Virus record (IMG/VR): IMGVR_UViG_3300032286_000357
Coordinates: 1-23,385 of that record
Reading direction: 5' to 3' (one strand)
Source of the DNA: a virus
DNA: 23,385 bases
The notes beneath the pieces were generated by a model. The model was given only the letters and a program-made list of their open reading frames with translations. It was not told the DNA's origin and did no database searches. The position numbers were made by a program, and so were the translations under genes. Below are positions 7,126 through 15,929 of the stretch, piece after piece; within the stretch, counting starts at the first letter, position 1; each line of letters starts with the position of its first letter.

Positions 7126-10077
7126 TTACACAGAAGTAATTGTCTGCCAAGCAGCGCCGGTATAAACACAAAGTTTTGCAAGCGTGGTGTCAAACACCAT
7201 CAGCCCTGCTGCGGGACTAGCAATCGCATTCTTTTGCGTCGTAGTCATGTTGGGCATGCGCACACCTTTTGTGGTGCTTTGTGCGTCTAAAATTGCAGAG
7301 GCCGAAGGGGCGAGAGTTCCAATACCTACGTTGCCGTTGGAATTAATAACCAGACGAACCGTACCTCCGCCATCGCTTATGACAACCCAGTTACTATTAA
7401 TTCGGGAAATAGGTGCAGCAAGTCCAGTATAGCCACCAAGGATTACATTGCCTACACCTATAGTAATATCGCTACCTGAAAGATTGCCGATAGCTACATT
7501 GCTGTCCCCCGTGCTAGCAGCTAAGGCGTTTGTACCCACAGCGGTATTGCTGTCCCCCGTGCTAGCGAATAAAGCGTTTGTACCCACAGCGGTGTTATCG
7601 GTTCCAATAGTATTGCTATACAAAGATTGGTAGCCTACCGCTACGTTATTATCTGCCGTAGTGTTAAACCGTAAGGCATCACGCCCGAGTGCTACGTTAC
7701 TTGAACCGTTACTGTTAGCGTACAGTGCGTCTGCCCCAAATGCAGAGTTATCGGCCCCTGCACTGTAGTTGTTTAAAGCTTGATAACCGACAGCGGTATT
7801 ATTGTCCCCCGTACTCCCACCACCAACTCCATTTGCCGCTCCTTGCCCTACTGCAGTATTATTACTCCCGGTAGTGTTGTATCGCATGGCCGCATTACCA
7901 ACTGCAGTATTAGAGTCTCCGTCCACACTATTGTATAGCGCGTTAGCCCCAAACGCTGAGTTGCCGTTACCACTAACATTTGAATATAAAGTTTCATCAC
8001 CAAACGCAGAGTTAGCACCTCCCGTGTCATTGGTATACAGCGCAGCAGTACCAACTGCGGTATTGCCGTCACCTGTGTCGTTGGTGTACAGTGCATTGTA
8101 GCCAATAGCAGTATTATTACTACCAGTGCTGTTTAGGTAGAGCGCGGAATCCCCTAGGGCCGAATTATAATCCCCATTGTCATTGGTAAACAGGGCTTCG
8201 TTACCAACAGCGGTATTACTAACACCAGTTGTATTTGCAGTGAGCGCACTATTGCCCAACCCGACGAGAGCACTACCTGAAGTGTTTTCGCGTAGTGCAT
8301 AAGCACCTACAGCTACATTATTATCAGCAGTATTGTTGTACATCGCATCTGTACCCACAGCCACGTTACTGTTTCCGTCAACGGTATATAGCGAGTTGTA
8401 GCCTACGGCAGTATTATTACTACCAGAAGAATTGCTGTACAAAGCGCTGTATCCGAGAGCAGTATTGTTATTGCCTGTGCTATAGCTACCTAAAGATTGG
8501 TAACCCACTGCGGTATTATTACTACCAGTGGTTCCGAGAGGAGTACCGTTTGCCGCTCCGCCCCCTACGGCAGTATTAAAATCCCCACTAGTGGTGTATT
8601 GGCTTGCGTTATTACCAATTGCGACATTGTTATCCCCATTTATGTTACTATTTAGAGAGTATGTCCCAATAGCTATGTTATCATTTCCGCTAGTATTGGC
8701 AGTTAAGGCTTCAAAACCAATAGCGGTATTTTGATTGCCAAGGGTATTATCGGTTAACGCAGTAATCCCTAAAGCTACGTTTTTAGTTCCAGAGGAGTTA
8801 TTTTGTAAAGTATCAGTACCTATTGCAATATTGTTGCTTGCGGTTGTGCTTACGTATAACGCTTGGACACCTATGGCAATATTGTCTGATCCGGTTATAT
8901 TTGCATTTAGCGCTTGGTACCCAACCGCCGTGTTCTGCTGCCCGGTACTGTTAGCCGCCAGATCACCAACTCCCAAGGCGGTATTAGTTGCTTTAGCGCC
9001 CCCACCAAGACCGATGGAGAGTCCTTGTACAGTAGTTGCTCCGGTTATGGTTGGTGTTGCAATTGTTGGGCTTGTGGCTAAAACTACTGCGCCAGTACCC
9101 GTAGCGATACTAAAATCCGTGTACCCAGCTTCCCAGTCAGCGGCAGTTGTGAGGGTTGTACCTATGCAGGTGCACATTACCGTCGTACCGGGTAACACTG
9201 TAATAAGTAGATTACCCCCAGAAGAGTTAACTGTAAGGTCACCTATACTATTGTTGCAGATGTGAAATGTCCATCCCGTCTGCAATGTGCTTGTAACTGG
9301 CAGGGTAATAGTTTGAGTAGTAACCCCCGTAAATAGCTGGTAGTAGCTACTTGTGTTGGTGAAGGTAGTTGTATCCGCTGCAGTAGGGGTTGAAGTAAAC
9401 CCCATCAAGTTTGCCATTGCCCCCGGTGCAGACCCCGAGTTTGTGCCGCCGTTAGCTAAAGGAAGCACTCCAGAGACATCAGTAGCTAAGGCAGCTTTCC
9501 CCCATGCGGGTGGGGCACCAATACCTCCAGACCGCAACACGTTACCAACCGCTACATCAGCTAACCTAGATAGCGCTGTAGCGCTAGAGGCATACAGTAA
9601 ATCACCTATGGTATAGCTACCCTGCCCAGTACCGCCGTTCACTGCAGCAACAACACCCACTATAGATGCTGCATCTACAGTAACCGGTACAAAATCAACA
9701 CCGTTCCATGCTACTACTTTGGTAACGCCTGCAGCAATCGTAACGCCCGTAGTTGGGCCGACACCTCGAATAACGATGCTTTGAGTGCTGGAAGTTTTGT
9801 TGATGACTACGTACGTTTTAGACCGTGCGGGGGCCGTGATGTACCGGGTGGCTGTGCCCCCAGCAGTCCACAAAATTATGGCTTCCCGCGCCTGATTGGT
9901 GGTTAAGGTGGTGGTAGTTAGCGTTACGTCTGCATCCGCACTAAGCGTGGTGGTACCGGCTACCGCAGCGTCAAGCAAGTTAGTGATGGAATTGTTGACC
10001 GTATCACCCCAAGTACCCGAGAGTTCGCCTTGTACTGGAAGGGCAAGACCTAATAATGATGTTGCTGCTGTTGCCAT
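7126..10077 (-). CDS. Tail fibre protein with YadA-head-like repeats
   Basis: This is a 983-residue fibre. The N-terminus MATAATSLLGLALPVQGELSGTWGDTVNNSITNLLD (about 1-36) is a common attachment-domain start in environmental phage fibres. A beta-rich region (60-350) contains the fibre motif NGGTGQ...VLPLANGGTNS. From about residue 362 to 880, around 31 copies of a 17-residue unit (consensus NTAVGYxALxxNxTGxN) resemble the left-handed beta-roll head repeats of trimeric autotransporter adhesins. The C-terminus (GNVGIGTLAPSASAILDAQS, RMPNMTTTQKNAI, LCVYTGAAWQTI) is a typical fibre cap with no S74 peptidase. It is probably a trimeric receptor-binding fibre. AGAGGT precedes the ATG. Confidence 0.85.
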   Translation of the reverse strand: MATAATSLLGLALPVQGELSGTWGDTVNNSITNLLDAAVAGTTTLSADADVTLTTTTLTTNQAREAIILWTAGGTATRYITAPARSKTYVVINKTSSTQSIVIRGVGPTTGVTIAAGVTKVVAWNGVDFVPVTVDAASIVGVVAAVNGGTGQGSYTIGDLLYASSATALSRLADVAVGNVLRSGGIGAPPAWGKAALATDVSGVLPLANGGTNSGSAPGAMANLMGFTSTPTAADTTTFTNTSSYYQLFTGVTTQTITLPVTSTLQTGWTFHICNNSIGDLTVNSSGGNLLITVLPGTTVMCTCIGTTLTTAADWEAGYTDFSIATGTGAVVLATSPTIATPTITGATTVQGLSIGLGGGAKATNTALGVGDLAANSTGQQNTAVGYQALNANITGSDNIAIGVQALYVSTTASNNIAIGTDTLQNNSSGTKNVALGITALTDNTLGNQNTAIGFEALTANTSGNDNIAIGTYSLNSNINGDNNVAIGNNASQYTTSGDFNTAVGGGAANGTPLGTTGSNNTAVGYQSLGSYSTGNNNTALGYSALYSNSSGSNNTAVGYNSLYTVDGNSNVAVGTDAMYNNTADNNVAVGAYALRENTSGSALVGLGNSALTANTTGVSNTAVGNEALFTNDNGDYNSALGDSALYLNSTGSNNTAIGYNALYTNDTGDGNTAVGTAALYTNDTGGANSAFGDETLYSNVSGNGNSAFGANALYNSVDGDSNTAVGNAAMRYNTTGSNNTAVGQGAANGVGGGSTGDNNTAVGYQALNNYSAGADNSAFGADALYANSNGSSNVALGRDALRFNTTADNNVAVGYQSLYSNTIGTDNTAVGTNALFASTGDSNTAVGTNALAASTGDSNVAIGNLSGSDITIGVGNVILGGYTGLAAPISRINSNWVVISDGGGTVRLVINSNGNVGIGTLAPSASAILDAQSTTKGVRMPNMTTTQKNAIASPAAGLMVFDTTLAKLCVYTGAAWQTITSV
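7445..8993 (-). repeat. About 31 tandem 51-bp units in the fibre gene
   Basis: The units code N-[TVIS]-[AV]-[VILF]-G and repeat every 16-20 residues (mostly 17, 51 bp). Two short units at about 7495-7590 are nearly identical at the DNA level (cagcggt...ctgtcccccgtgctag), a sign of recent duplication. Confidence 0.85.
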
Positions 10078-10086
10078 GTTTTACCT

Positions 10087-13000
10087 CTAAGTTGCATTAG
10101 GCGTGGTGTTTATTGGAACCCACGTTGTAGTTTGCGCGTTATCAATTAGGTTCCACAAAAAAGCCGCTGTTACGCTGTCAACGCCCCGTGCCGATTCTAC
10201 GATAAAAGACCCCGCCAATCCAGCGTCCACATCTGCCCCGGAGGTGGCCTCAAACACGTTCCCAGAAAGAACTACCCTTACGCTAACAGAGTCCGCCCCC
10301 ACTGCACTTTCAAACACTTCGGTTGCGGATAGCGGCTGCACGGTTAAGGACGCCCCGGAAGAGGCTTCATCTATCGCCGCTCGGACTACCAGCACTGCGC
10401 TAATAGCATCCAGCCCCGAAGCACTTTCAGTAATTAACCCTGTCTTGGGGGGTACAGCAGTTTCCAAACCGGAAGATGCTTCAGCTATTACCGCTCGGGC
10501 TATTAACACCGCGATAACAGAGTCTAGCCCCGAAGCATTTTCAGAAAGCGAGCTATTTCCCCCCGGTGGGGTACTAGTGTCTACGCCAGAAGAGGCTTCA
10601 GTTATTATTACTTGGACTGTTCGCGCTGCAGTAACAGCGTCCAACCCCGAAGCACTCTCCGTTATAGTTACGCTGTATGTGCCACCACCGAAAGTCCATC
10701 CAAGGTTATTACTTACATTTGTAGACGCTGATGCAGTCCAAGTACCTACAGTTGCATTGGAGTCCTGTATGGACATGTAGCTGCCACTTTTTGCACTGGC
10801 GTCACTTCCAGCAAGTGTGGCTCGCGTCCCAGAGGTTGAACTATTGATTGTGACTAGGTTCCCGCTAGTCCCGTTTACCCCCCATGTGGTCACTGTGGTT
10901 GTTGTTGACGCAGGGAATGTTATGGTTGTGGGCTGTACCGTATTTGATATGCTCGCAAACGTATTTGCACCCGTAATACTAAGTGCGCCTGCACCTGCTT
11001 GTTGTAGCGTTACTCCACTGTATACCAGCCCCCCACCAGCAAAGGTCTTAGATGATGCGCTTGTTAAACTTATGATGCCAGTTCCAGCCGTAGAGAATAC
11101 AGTTGAGCTGTTACTAAACGCGGTTCCAGATGACTGCAGAGTAAGCTTTCCGCTACTACCAAAGTTGATAGCGCTAGTATCATCATTATTTACAGTAAAA
11201 GTAGAGTTATTTGTGAGTGTTTTTCCGTTAAGACTTAATGTACCGGCATTAAGTGTAAACATAGCCCCGGCAGGCTGTGTAAGATTATCTTGTAAAACTA
11301 GATTTGGATAAGGGAAATTACCGGTAGTGACTAGCTGAATGCTGCAACCTACAGATACACCGTTTGTTGTAATATTTTGGGATGCTAAGGTATTGTTAAA
11401 TTCTATAGTCGGGGAACCTGTATTAGATACGGTCATCCCAGCGCCAAATGTTAGGTTACCTTTAAGCGTATTACCCCCCGAAGTAAACGTACCCGAATAC
11501 CCCGTAAAGTTAAGGTCTAGTACATTTCCATTTAAGGAAAGCGCATAGTTTCCCGCCGTGAAGCTGATGTTGGGAACGGTAGAGCCTGTTGCAGTAACCG
11601 TAACGGCAGAAGACCCTGTGTAGTCTACAGATACGAGGTTTGTACCCGTAACAGACCCAAAATATCCGTTATTAGTAAAAATTGAGCCGGAGCCCGTTAG
11701 TGAAAATTTGCCGGTACCAAACGCAAGAGAAAACGCCCCGCTGAGGGTTAGTGTGGTTGTAACTGTAGCAGTAAAATTATTAAGGCTAAAAGTACCAAGA
11801 GTAGGAGTAAGAGTTAGATTGCCTACTGTTAAATTGTCTTGTAGCGTTAGCGTGGTAGCCTTGCTGTCTTTAGTAATAGTGTTGCTAAACGGAACTCCAT
11901 TACTTGTAATACTTTGAGCCGCCGTTCCGTTAAAAGCTAAAGTAGCACTTCCAGTAATGGTTAGCCCAGTACCGTTTGTCCAATTACCAAAAAATGATTG
12001 GTTAGTTGAAAAATTAATTGTGGCTGCGCTTGTCCTTGTACCGGCGCTAAAAGTCCCAAAATCCCAATTACCATCAAGCGTAATTGTTCCAATAGCACCA
12101 GTGTTATCTAGCACCATTGTGTCTTGGGCTAGTGGGAAGTTATTGGCCGCTGGTGTACCTCCAGAGGCCGTTGCCCATCCGGTAGCTGATACAGATTGCG
12201 TACCCGCTAAGTTCCAATACACGGTTTTTGCTGTGGCAAAAGTAATATTGGTATTACCCCCAGCGTTACCTAGCCGAGTACCCGACCAAGTAGCCGCACC
12301 CGCGCCCGTAATATTTTTAAAGTCTACATCTGTTAGAGAAACAGTTGCGGCAGAAAAAGATGTTGCCGAGGTAGCAATAATCTTAAGTCGGTATGTCGCG
12401 TTTGCGCCTGCAGTAGCCGTAAAATTTCCACTTACTGTAACTCCAGAGCCTATATCCAATGTGCCCCTGCCGGTAGCAGCGCGTGCGGCAACCGTTAAAG
12501 ACCCTAAAGTAACCGCTGAACCAGCTCCATTACTTAGTGTTGCGGAAACTAAAGCTGTACTACCAATAGTTAAGTTGGGTATTGTTTTAGCGCCGGTAAC
12601 TATAGAGAGTGTTGCAGCGTTTGCGTTTATCGTTGATGTACCGCCATTAAACGTAAGCCCAGTAGCTGCAAAATTTATTGGTGTAGCACCAGTTAGCGTA
12701 ACTGACGATGCGTTTAAAGTTATTACCCTAGTGCTCGACCCTGTAGATACTAAGCTATCCGCAGTAACACTGTAGTTTGATGCACTAGTATTGAAAGTTC
12801 CAAATGTAACTGTAAGATTGTTTGTTAGGCTTAACGCATCTCCTAATGTTACAGTAATGGCGGATGTATTAACAGTCAAGCCGCCAAGGGTTTTTCCCGC
12901 AGACGTAATAGTGCTTGTACCAATTACAGTCAGAGTCCCGGTTTGACTCATTGTCATACCTGACGCTAAAGTAACCCCCCCGGTACCTGACTGTAAGGTT

Positions 13001-13425
13001 GTAGACCCCGTAAAAGTGCCCGTAAAGCCTGTAAAGTTTAAGCCTTGTACTGCAACGGCTACGTTGGTAGTTATAACCGCTAAAAATGTCCCCGTGCTTG
13101 CATTAGCAGTAATATTAGCAACATCAGCGGTTCCGGGAGCTGTTGCCCCCGTTGTCGCGGCGGTCATAGCTACTGCAACCCCCGTATTTACATATCCGGG
13201 GTAAAGGTTGAAACTTGGTCCCGTCCCGCTGTCTATGACGCCAACCTGTCTAAAAATCCCCCCATCATCAGCCCATACAGTATTGCCACTAGCGGGATAA
13301 GTACCGCTTGTTACAGTAAGTGTCCCAGAACTAGAAGTCCCGGTAAAAGCAACAGGGGCTGCAGTTGACCAGCGAGCAGTGCTATTCCAATTGCCAGTGC
13401 CCCCAGCCCAGTATTTATTAGCCAT
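10087..13425 (-). CDS. Large beta-repeat protein, tail fibre/adhesin-like
   Basis: This is a 1112-residue protein of mostly Ser/Thr/Gly/Asn/Ala beta strands, likely a tail fibre, spike or decoration adhesin. A first module opens MANKYWAGGTGNWNSTARWS. A related YWNLAGTQ...GWAT unit at about residue 400 suggests duplication of the module. Between and after them runs a long parallel-beta-like region of short hydrophobic repeats (LTLQDNLTVGNLTL, TLSGAFSLAFGTGKFSLTG). From about residue 920 to 1090 there are nine degenerate units of the form E-[SA]-[AS]-S-G-x-D. The end, LWNLIDNAQTTTWVPINTT, is a typical phage fibre terminus. Thus it is probably a host-surface recognition protein. GGGGGT precedes the ATG. 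There is no lytic or chaperone motif. Confidence 0.75.
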   Translation of the reverse strand: MANKYWAGGTGNWNSTARWSTAAPVAFTGTSSSGTLTVTSGTYPASGNTVWADDGGIFRQVGVIDSGTGPSFNLYPGYVNTGVAVAMTAATTGATAPGTADVANITANASTGTFLAVITTNVAVAVQGLNFTGFTGTFTGSTTLQSGTGGVTLASGMTMSQTGTLTVIGTSTITSAGKTLGGLTVNTSAITVTLGDALSLTNNLTVTFGTFNTSASNYSVTADSLVSTGSSTRVITLNASSVTLTGATPINFAATGLTFNGGTSTINANAATLSIVTGAKTIPNLTIGSTALVSATLSNGAGSAVTLGSLTVAARAATGRGTLDIGSGVTVSGNFTATAGANATYRLKIIATSATSFSAATVSLTDVDFKNITGAGAATWSGTRLGNAGGNTNITFATAKTVYWNLAGTQSVSATGWATASGGTPAANNFPLAQDTMVLDNTGAIGTITLDGNWDFGTFSAGTRTSAATINFSTNQSFFGNWTNGTGLTITGSATLAFNGTAAQSITSNGVPFSNTITKDSKATTLTLQDNLTVGNLTLTPTLGTFSLNNFTATVTTTLTLSGAFSLAFGTGKFSLTGSGSIFTNNGYFGSVTGTNLVSVDYTGSSAVTVTATGSTVPNISFTAGNYALSLNGNVLDLNFTGYSGTFTSGGNTLKGNLTFGAGMTVSNTGSPTIEFNNTLASQNITTNGVSVGCSIQLVTTGNFPYPNLVLQDNLTQPAGAMFTLNAGTLSLNGKTLTNNSTFTVNNDDTSAINFGSSGKLTLQSSGTAFSNSSTVFSTAGTGIISLTSASSKTFAGGGLVYSGVTLQQAGAGALSITGANTFASISNTVQPTTITFPASTTTTVTTWGVNGTSGNLVTINSSTSGTRATLAGSDASAKSGSYMSIQDSNATVGTWTASASTNVSNNLGWTFGGGTYSVTITESASGLDAVTAARTVQVIITEASSGVDTSTPPGGNSSLSENASGLDSVIAVLIARAVIAEASSGLETAVPPKTGLITESASGLDAISAVLVVRAAIDEASSGASLTVQPLSATEVFESAVGADSVSVRVVLSGNVFEATSGADVDAGLAGSFIVESARGVDSVTAAFLWNLIDNAQTTTWVPINTTPNAT
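10200..10665 (-). repeat. Nine degenerate E-x-x-S-G-x-D protein repeats
   Basis: The units read ITESASGLD, ITEASSGVD, LSENASGLD, IAEASSGLE, ITESASGLD, IDEASSGAS, VFESAVGAD, VFEATSGAD and IVESARGVD. They are spaced roughly 17-22 residues apart in the C-terminal quarter of the 1112-residue protein. Confidence 0.8.
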
Positions 13426-13471
13426 GTTTACCCCCTATGCTACTGCTACGCAGCGCCACGGCTTTGTATTT

Positions 13472-14002
13472 TTAAGATGCAGTCAAGCTAAAGGTGTATG
13501 TCACGTTCAAGGTATCGCCGCTCACAACGCTACGGTCGCCAGTAGTGAAGTCCGATGCAGAGAAGAGCGTTCCGGTTGTGCCAGACTTTGTGTTGTTGCT
13601 TACTAGAAACGCGCCACCAACAGTAGCTGTTGCATTAATGGTGAATGCAGCGGGTGACGCTGAATTTGTTGCCACAGATGGGTTGGCGGTAGTAGCCGCT
13701 ACAAAAGTGCACGCTGGTCGAGTGGCATTGCTGTAAGGTACAGCCTCAGTCCAGCCAGCATGGGAGGCCATTGTGTCGCCAGCAGCGGGGTTATTTGAAG
13801 CGCCAGCGCCATACAGGCCAAGGTACCACGTTGTAAGCTGAGTTACAGCGGTAGCACCTGCAGTCAAGGCGCAGCTCGCCATGTACTGAATGCCTTGGTT
13901 AACCACAAGGTTTGGCAGTTGTTCAGTCCACTTAACGACACCATCAGCGCCAATACACTCTAGGGTAAAAACACCAGCAGCAAAAGTATTTTCTGTCGAC
14001 AT
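13472..14002 (-). CDS. Conserved virion-type protein, beta-rich
   Basis: This is a 176-residue protein starting MSTENTFAAGVFTLECIGAD with AAGGAAC upstream. It contains GVVKWTEQLPNLVVNQGIQY (20-39), LTTWYLGLYGAGAS, GWTEAVPYSNATRP, and a C-terminal beta region (AFLVSNNTKSG, FSASDFTTGDRSVVSGDTLNVTYTFSL). WYLGLYG and the DRSVVSGDTLNVTY end are typical of short phage structural proteins placed just before fibre genes. No enzyme motif is seen. It probably belongs to the distal tail or capsid surface, which is inference from position. Confidence 0.7.
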   Translation of the reverse strand: MSTENTFAAGVFTLECIGADGVVKWTEQLPNLVVNQGIQYMASCALTAGATAVTQLTTWYLGLYGAGASNNPAAGDTMASHAGWTEAVPYSNATRPACTFVAATTANPSVATNSASPAAFTINATATVGGAFLVSNNTKSGTTGTLFSASDFTTGDRSVVSGDTLNVTYTFSLTAS

Positions 14003-14011
14003 AAAAGTTCC

Positions 14012-14425
14012 TTATGCGCTGCGAATTAGCGCCGTAGTTGAAGTATTGCTTGGCATTGTAACCAAGAACGTGGTTCTTGAGGTTTTGTCCGCCCCAAAAT
14101 CAATGACCGCAATGGCACGATTAGCCTTGCTAGCGTTGTAAATCAATGCGCACCGGGTTGTCAATGCAGCAGTCCAAGACACGTTGTTAAAGTTCACATA
14201 GGCTGTGTAGCCCGAGGTATTTAAAGTCACGCCGGTGAGCGTGTTTCCGCCCGCTGTATATCCAGCCGCTACAACTTCACTTGCTGTGCTATATACCGTC
14301 GTGGTTTCGTTCAAGTTAGCGTTAGCTGTGTACAGGGCGATTTTGAGGGTATCCGTAAGCAGGTTGTGGATGGCCTGATACAGCTCTGCCTTGAACGATG
14401 TGGTTTGGGTTTGAACGATTGCCAT
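14012..14425 (-). CDS. Conserved virion-type protein
   Basis: This is a 137-residue protein beginning MAIVQTQTTSFKAELYQAIH and followed by DTLKIALYTANANLN, EVVAAGYTAGGNTLTGVT, TTRCALIYNASKANRAIAVIDFG and FLVTMPSN. The block IALYTA...EVVAAGYTAGG...ALIYNASK.NRA is widespread in environmental phages beside tail genes and is beta-rich with no catalytic motif. A minor tail or fibre-assembly protein is likely; the family function is not established. It is translationally coupled with the adaptor gene (1-base overlap) and followed by a 9-base gap. Confidence 0.75.
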   Translation of the reverse strand: MAIVQTQTTSFKAELYQAIHNLLTDTLKIALYTANANLNETTTVYSTASEVVAAGYTAGGNTLTGVTLNTSGYTAYVNFNNVSWTAALTTRCALIYNASKANRAIAVIDFGADKTSRTTFLVTMPSNTSTTALIRSA

Positions 14426-15075
14426 TAGTTCACCGCCGTCCTAGTCTGGCCGTCACGGTACGCATCAGCCCGCTGCTTGCCATCACCCAGATTCTTAAGA
14501 AGCGCAATCGACTGTACGTACAAGGTCTGATACAACTGCACAAGGTCTTGGTCACCCTTCATAAAGCGGATAGCTTCAACCAGTGCACCATTAAGCAATG
14601 CGGAGTCAAAGTTGTCACCAAGCCATGTACTACCAGCAGTTACGATGGACTCTGGGTAGTAGTAATAGTGCAGCTCTACAGTGTATGTAGCGTTAGGCGT
14701 AGGACCTAGGATAAACGACAGCTCGTTTACTGCGTTTGATTGTGGCCCAAAAATAGCATAGTGTTTAGGTAGGCCTGTAGCAGTTGCGGTAGGGTACGCT
14801 TCCCGTATAAAGTTTACGTCTTTGTTCAACAGGAACGTGTAGTTGCCGCTACCGTCAATGACCGCAAGGGAATACGTAGATAGGAAGTCATTGGGGGTTG
14901 ACAAATATGGAACATTTGTGGTTACCGTACCCGTCTGATTCTTCCGTAGATTGGCCAACTGAACTGTGTTGTATATACGCTGCTCAGCCTGCTGCGTGAA
15001 CATGGCGTACTCATTCGCCGTGAACGTGTTTTCACAGATGCTAGCGATATTGTTGCACAGCTCAGTGTAGGTCAT
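14425..15075 (-). CDS. Head-to-tail adaptor protein 2 (SU10-adaptor/T7 gp11-like)
   Basis: This is a 216-residue protein that joins head and tail in short-tailed phages. Visible features are an N-terminal helix (MTYTELCNNIASICENTF), FTQQAEQRIYNTVQL (26-40), LRKNQTGTVTTNVPYLSTP with PNDFLSTYSLAVID (41-75), VNFIREAYP (87-95) and LPKHYAIFG (102-110). They are followed by FILGPTPNATYTVELHYYYYP (about 121-141) and a helical C-terminus (LNGALVEAIRFMKGDQD, ALLKNLGDGKQRADAYRDGQ). Length and motif order fit the phage adaptor/tail tubular A-like family. It is the second adaptor-like gene in the cluster. Its stop overlaps the next start (TAATG). Confidence 0.8.
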   Translation of the reverse strand: MTYTELCNNIASICENTFTANEYAMFTQQAEQRIYNTVQLANLRKNQTGTVTTNVPYLSTPNDFLSTYSLAVIDGSGNYTFLLNKDVNFIREAYPTATATGLPKHYAIFGPQSNAVNELSFILGPTPNATYTVELHYYYYPESIVTAGSTWLGDNFDSALLNGALVEAIRFMKGDQDLVQLYQTLYVQSIALLKNLGDGKQRADAYRDGQTRTAVN

Positions 15076-15078
15076 ACG

Positions 15079-15345
15079 TTATGCCATCGGGCCCCGAGAC
15101 ATAGTTCCCTTGGTGGCGCAACCAACCCCACGCATTTTGATACCGGAGGTCTTGATAGGCTCGTCTCCTGCAGACTTACTAAACTGACCTAGACTTACGT
15201 CCATGGTCTCCAGCTTGCTACGGTTTGGGCCTTTGCCCGGATTGGCTTCCACCGTCACAGAACCCCCAGACATTGTGTGAGGTTTGGCATACAAGCTAGC
15301 AGAGCCAACTTCTTTACCCATCATTTTCATGCTTTGTGATGCCAT
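15079..15345 (-). CDS. Small protein with C-terminal GCATKGTM element
   Basis: This is an 88-residue protein. The start has AAGGGG upstream. Met-rich MASQSMKMMGKEVGSASLYA leads into a Gly/Ser/Lys region (GGSVTVEANPGKGPNRSK, LGQFSKSAGDEP). IKTSGIKMRGVGCATKGTM then lies close to the C-terminus (65-82), ending SRGPMA. The GCATKG core matches the element in three neighbours. I recall relatives ending in a similar ATKG...RGPMA tail. No function is established. It sits directly before the second adaptor gene, three bases from its start. Confidence 0.7.
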   Translation of the reverse strand: MASQSMKMMGKEVGSASLYAKPHTMSGGSVTVEANPGKGPNRSKLETMDVSLGQFSKSAGDEPIKTSGIKMRGVGCATKGTMSRGPMA

Positions 15346-15347
15346 GA

Positions 15348-15530
15348 TTACCCCTTTTGGTTATTTACGCGGGCCATGTTGCGGCCAACGGCACGCATAG
15401 CTTTACCGGTTACGCCAGCGGTTTTTTTACCGCCTTTGGGGTTTGCAGCTGTAGGGCCACTGTTAGGAAAAATTTTAGCGTCGGTTTTGCCTTTGCTTGC
15501 AATGCCGTCCGCAGATCGTGTGTATGCCAT
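15348..15530 (-). CDS. Short basic protein with N-terminal GIASKGKT element
   Basis: This is a 60-residue protein with a good AGGAGT ribosome binding site. The first third carries RSADGIASKGKT (5-16), the same element found at the C-termini of proteins at 18126-18551 and 17626-18126. It is followed by PNSGPTAANPKGGKK and a basic, helical C-terminus (GKAMRAVGRNMARVNNQKG). It has no membrane segment or signal peptide. Function is unknown. Size and charge fit a DNA-associated virion or ejected protein, but that is inference. Confidence 0.7.
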   Translation of the reverse strand: MAYTRSADGIASKGKTDAKIFPNSGPTAANPKGGKKTAGVTGKAMRAVGRNMARVNNQKG

Positions 15531-15539
15531 GATTAACTC

Positions 15540-15929
15540 CTATGAAACCGTTACGGCTACCGTACCAACACTCGTTGTCCCAACCAGATAATTTGGAGTC
15601 AAGACAGCATCAAAAAAACTAGCTCCCCCAATAGGGGCCCACCCCCATTGAAAGTCCCGTGAACCCCCAGTTGGGAATCCGCCTACGTTATACCCCGCCT
15701 CTATATACGTTGAGTCCCTACGTGGCTCCCGGACGGCTTGTGGGTCATCTACAGGAAACATACCCAACTGCAACTGCGGCTGATCCGGGTCCCAGCATTG
15801 AGGGCAAACCAAGAGATTGTACGTCTTAGTCTTAATAACTTCCTTGCGTAGCTGTTTTAGTTTGTACCGCTGCCCGCAGCGATCACACTCCGCAATGCTA
15901 TTTTTGCCGGAAGCAAACCGGTTGCCCAT
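15540..15929 (-). CDS. Zinc-ribbon virion-associated protein
   Basis: This is a 129-residue protein. An N-terminal Cys4 zinc ribbon, CDRC (15-18) and CPQC (42-45), is separated by a basic stretch (RYKLKQLRKEVIKTK). Next is DPDQPQLQLGMFPVDDPQAV (47-66), which is strongly conserved in relatives I recall. The C-terminal part is beta-rich and ends in TVAVTVS. The opening MGNRFASGKNSIAECDRCGQ is a typical start for this phage family. It is usually found between adaptor-type genes, so a joint- or tail-associated role is plausible; zinc binding is predicted from the cysteine spacing. It follows the adaptor-like gene without a gap (TAA then ATG). Confidence 0.8.
   Translation of the reverse strand: MGNRFASGKNSIAECDRCGQRYKLKQLRKEVIKTKTYNLLVCPQCWDPDQPQLQLGMFPVDDPQAVREPRRDSTYIEAGYNVGGFPTGGSRDFQWGWAPIGGASFFDAVLTPNYLVGTTSVGTVAVTVS

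Noticed and set aside
7445-8993. Possible CRISPR-like or satellite array
   Set aside because: The units are in frame within a protein gene, have no unique spacers, and vary mainly at codon third positions.
11957-12775. 272-codon plus-strand open frame rich in Val, Pro and Ala
   Set aside because: It is a complement of Thr/Gly/Asn-rich beta repeats in the 1112-residue gene and has no start signal.
13426-13471. Intergenic gap before the 1112-residue gene
   Set aside because: It holds only a ribosome binding site (GGGGGT). TTGACT near its upstream end has no -10 partner.
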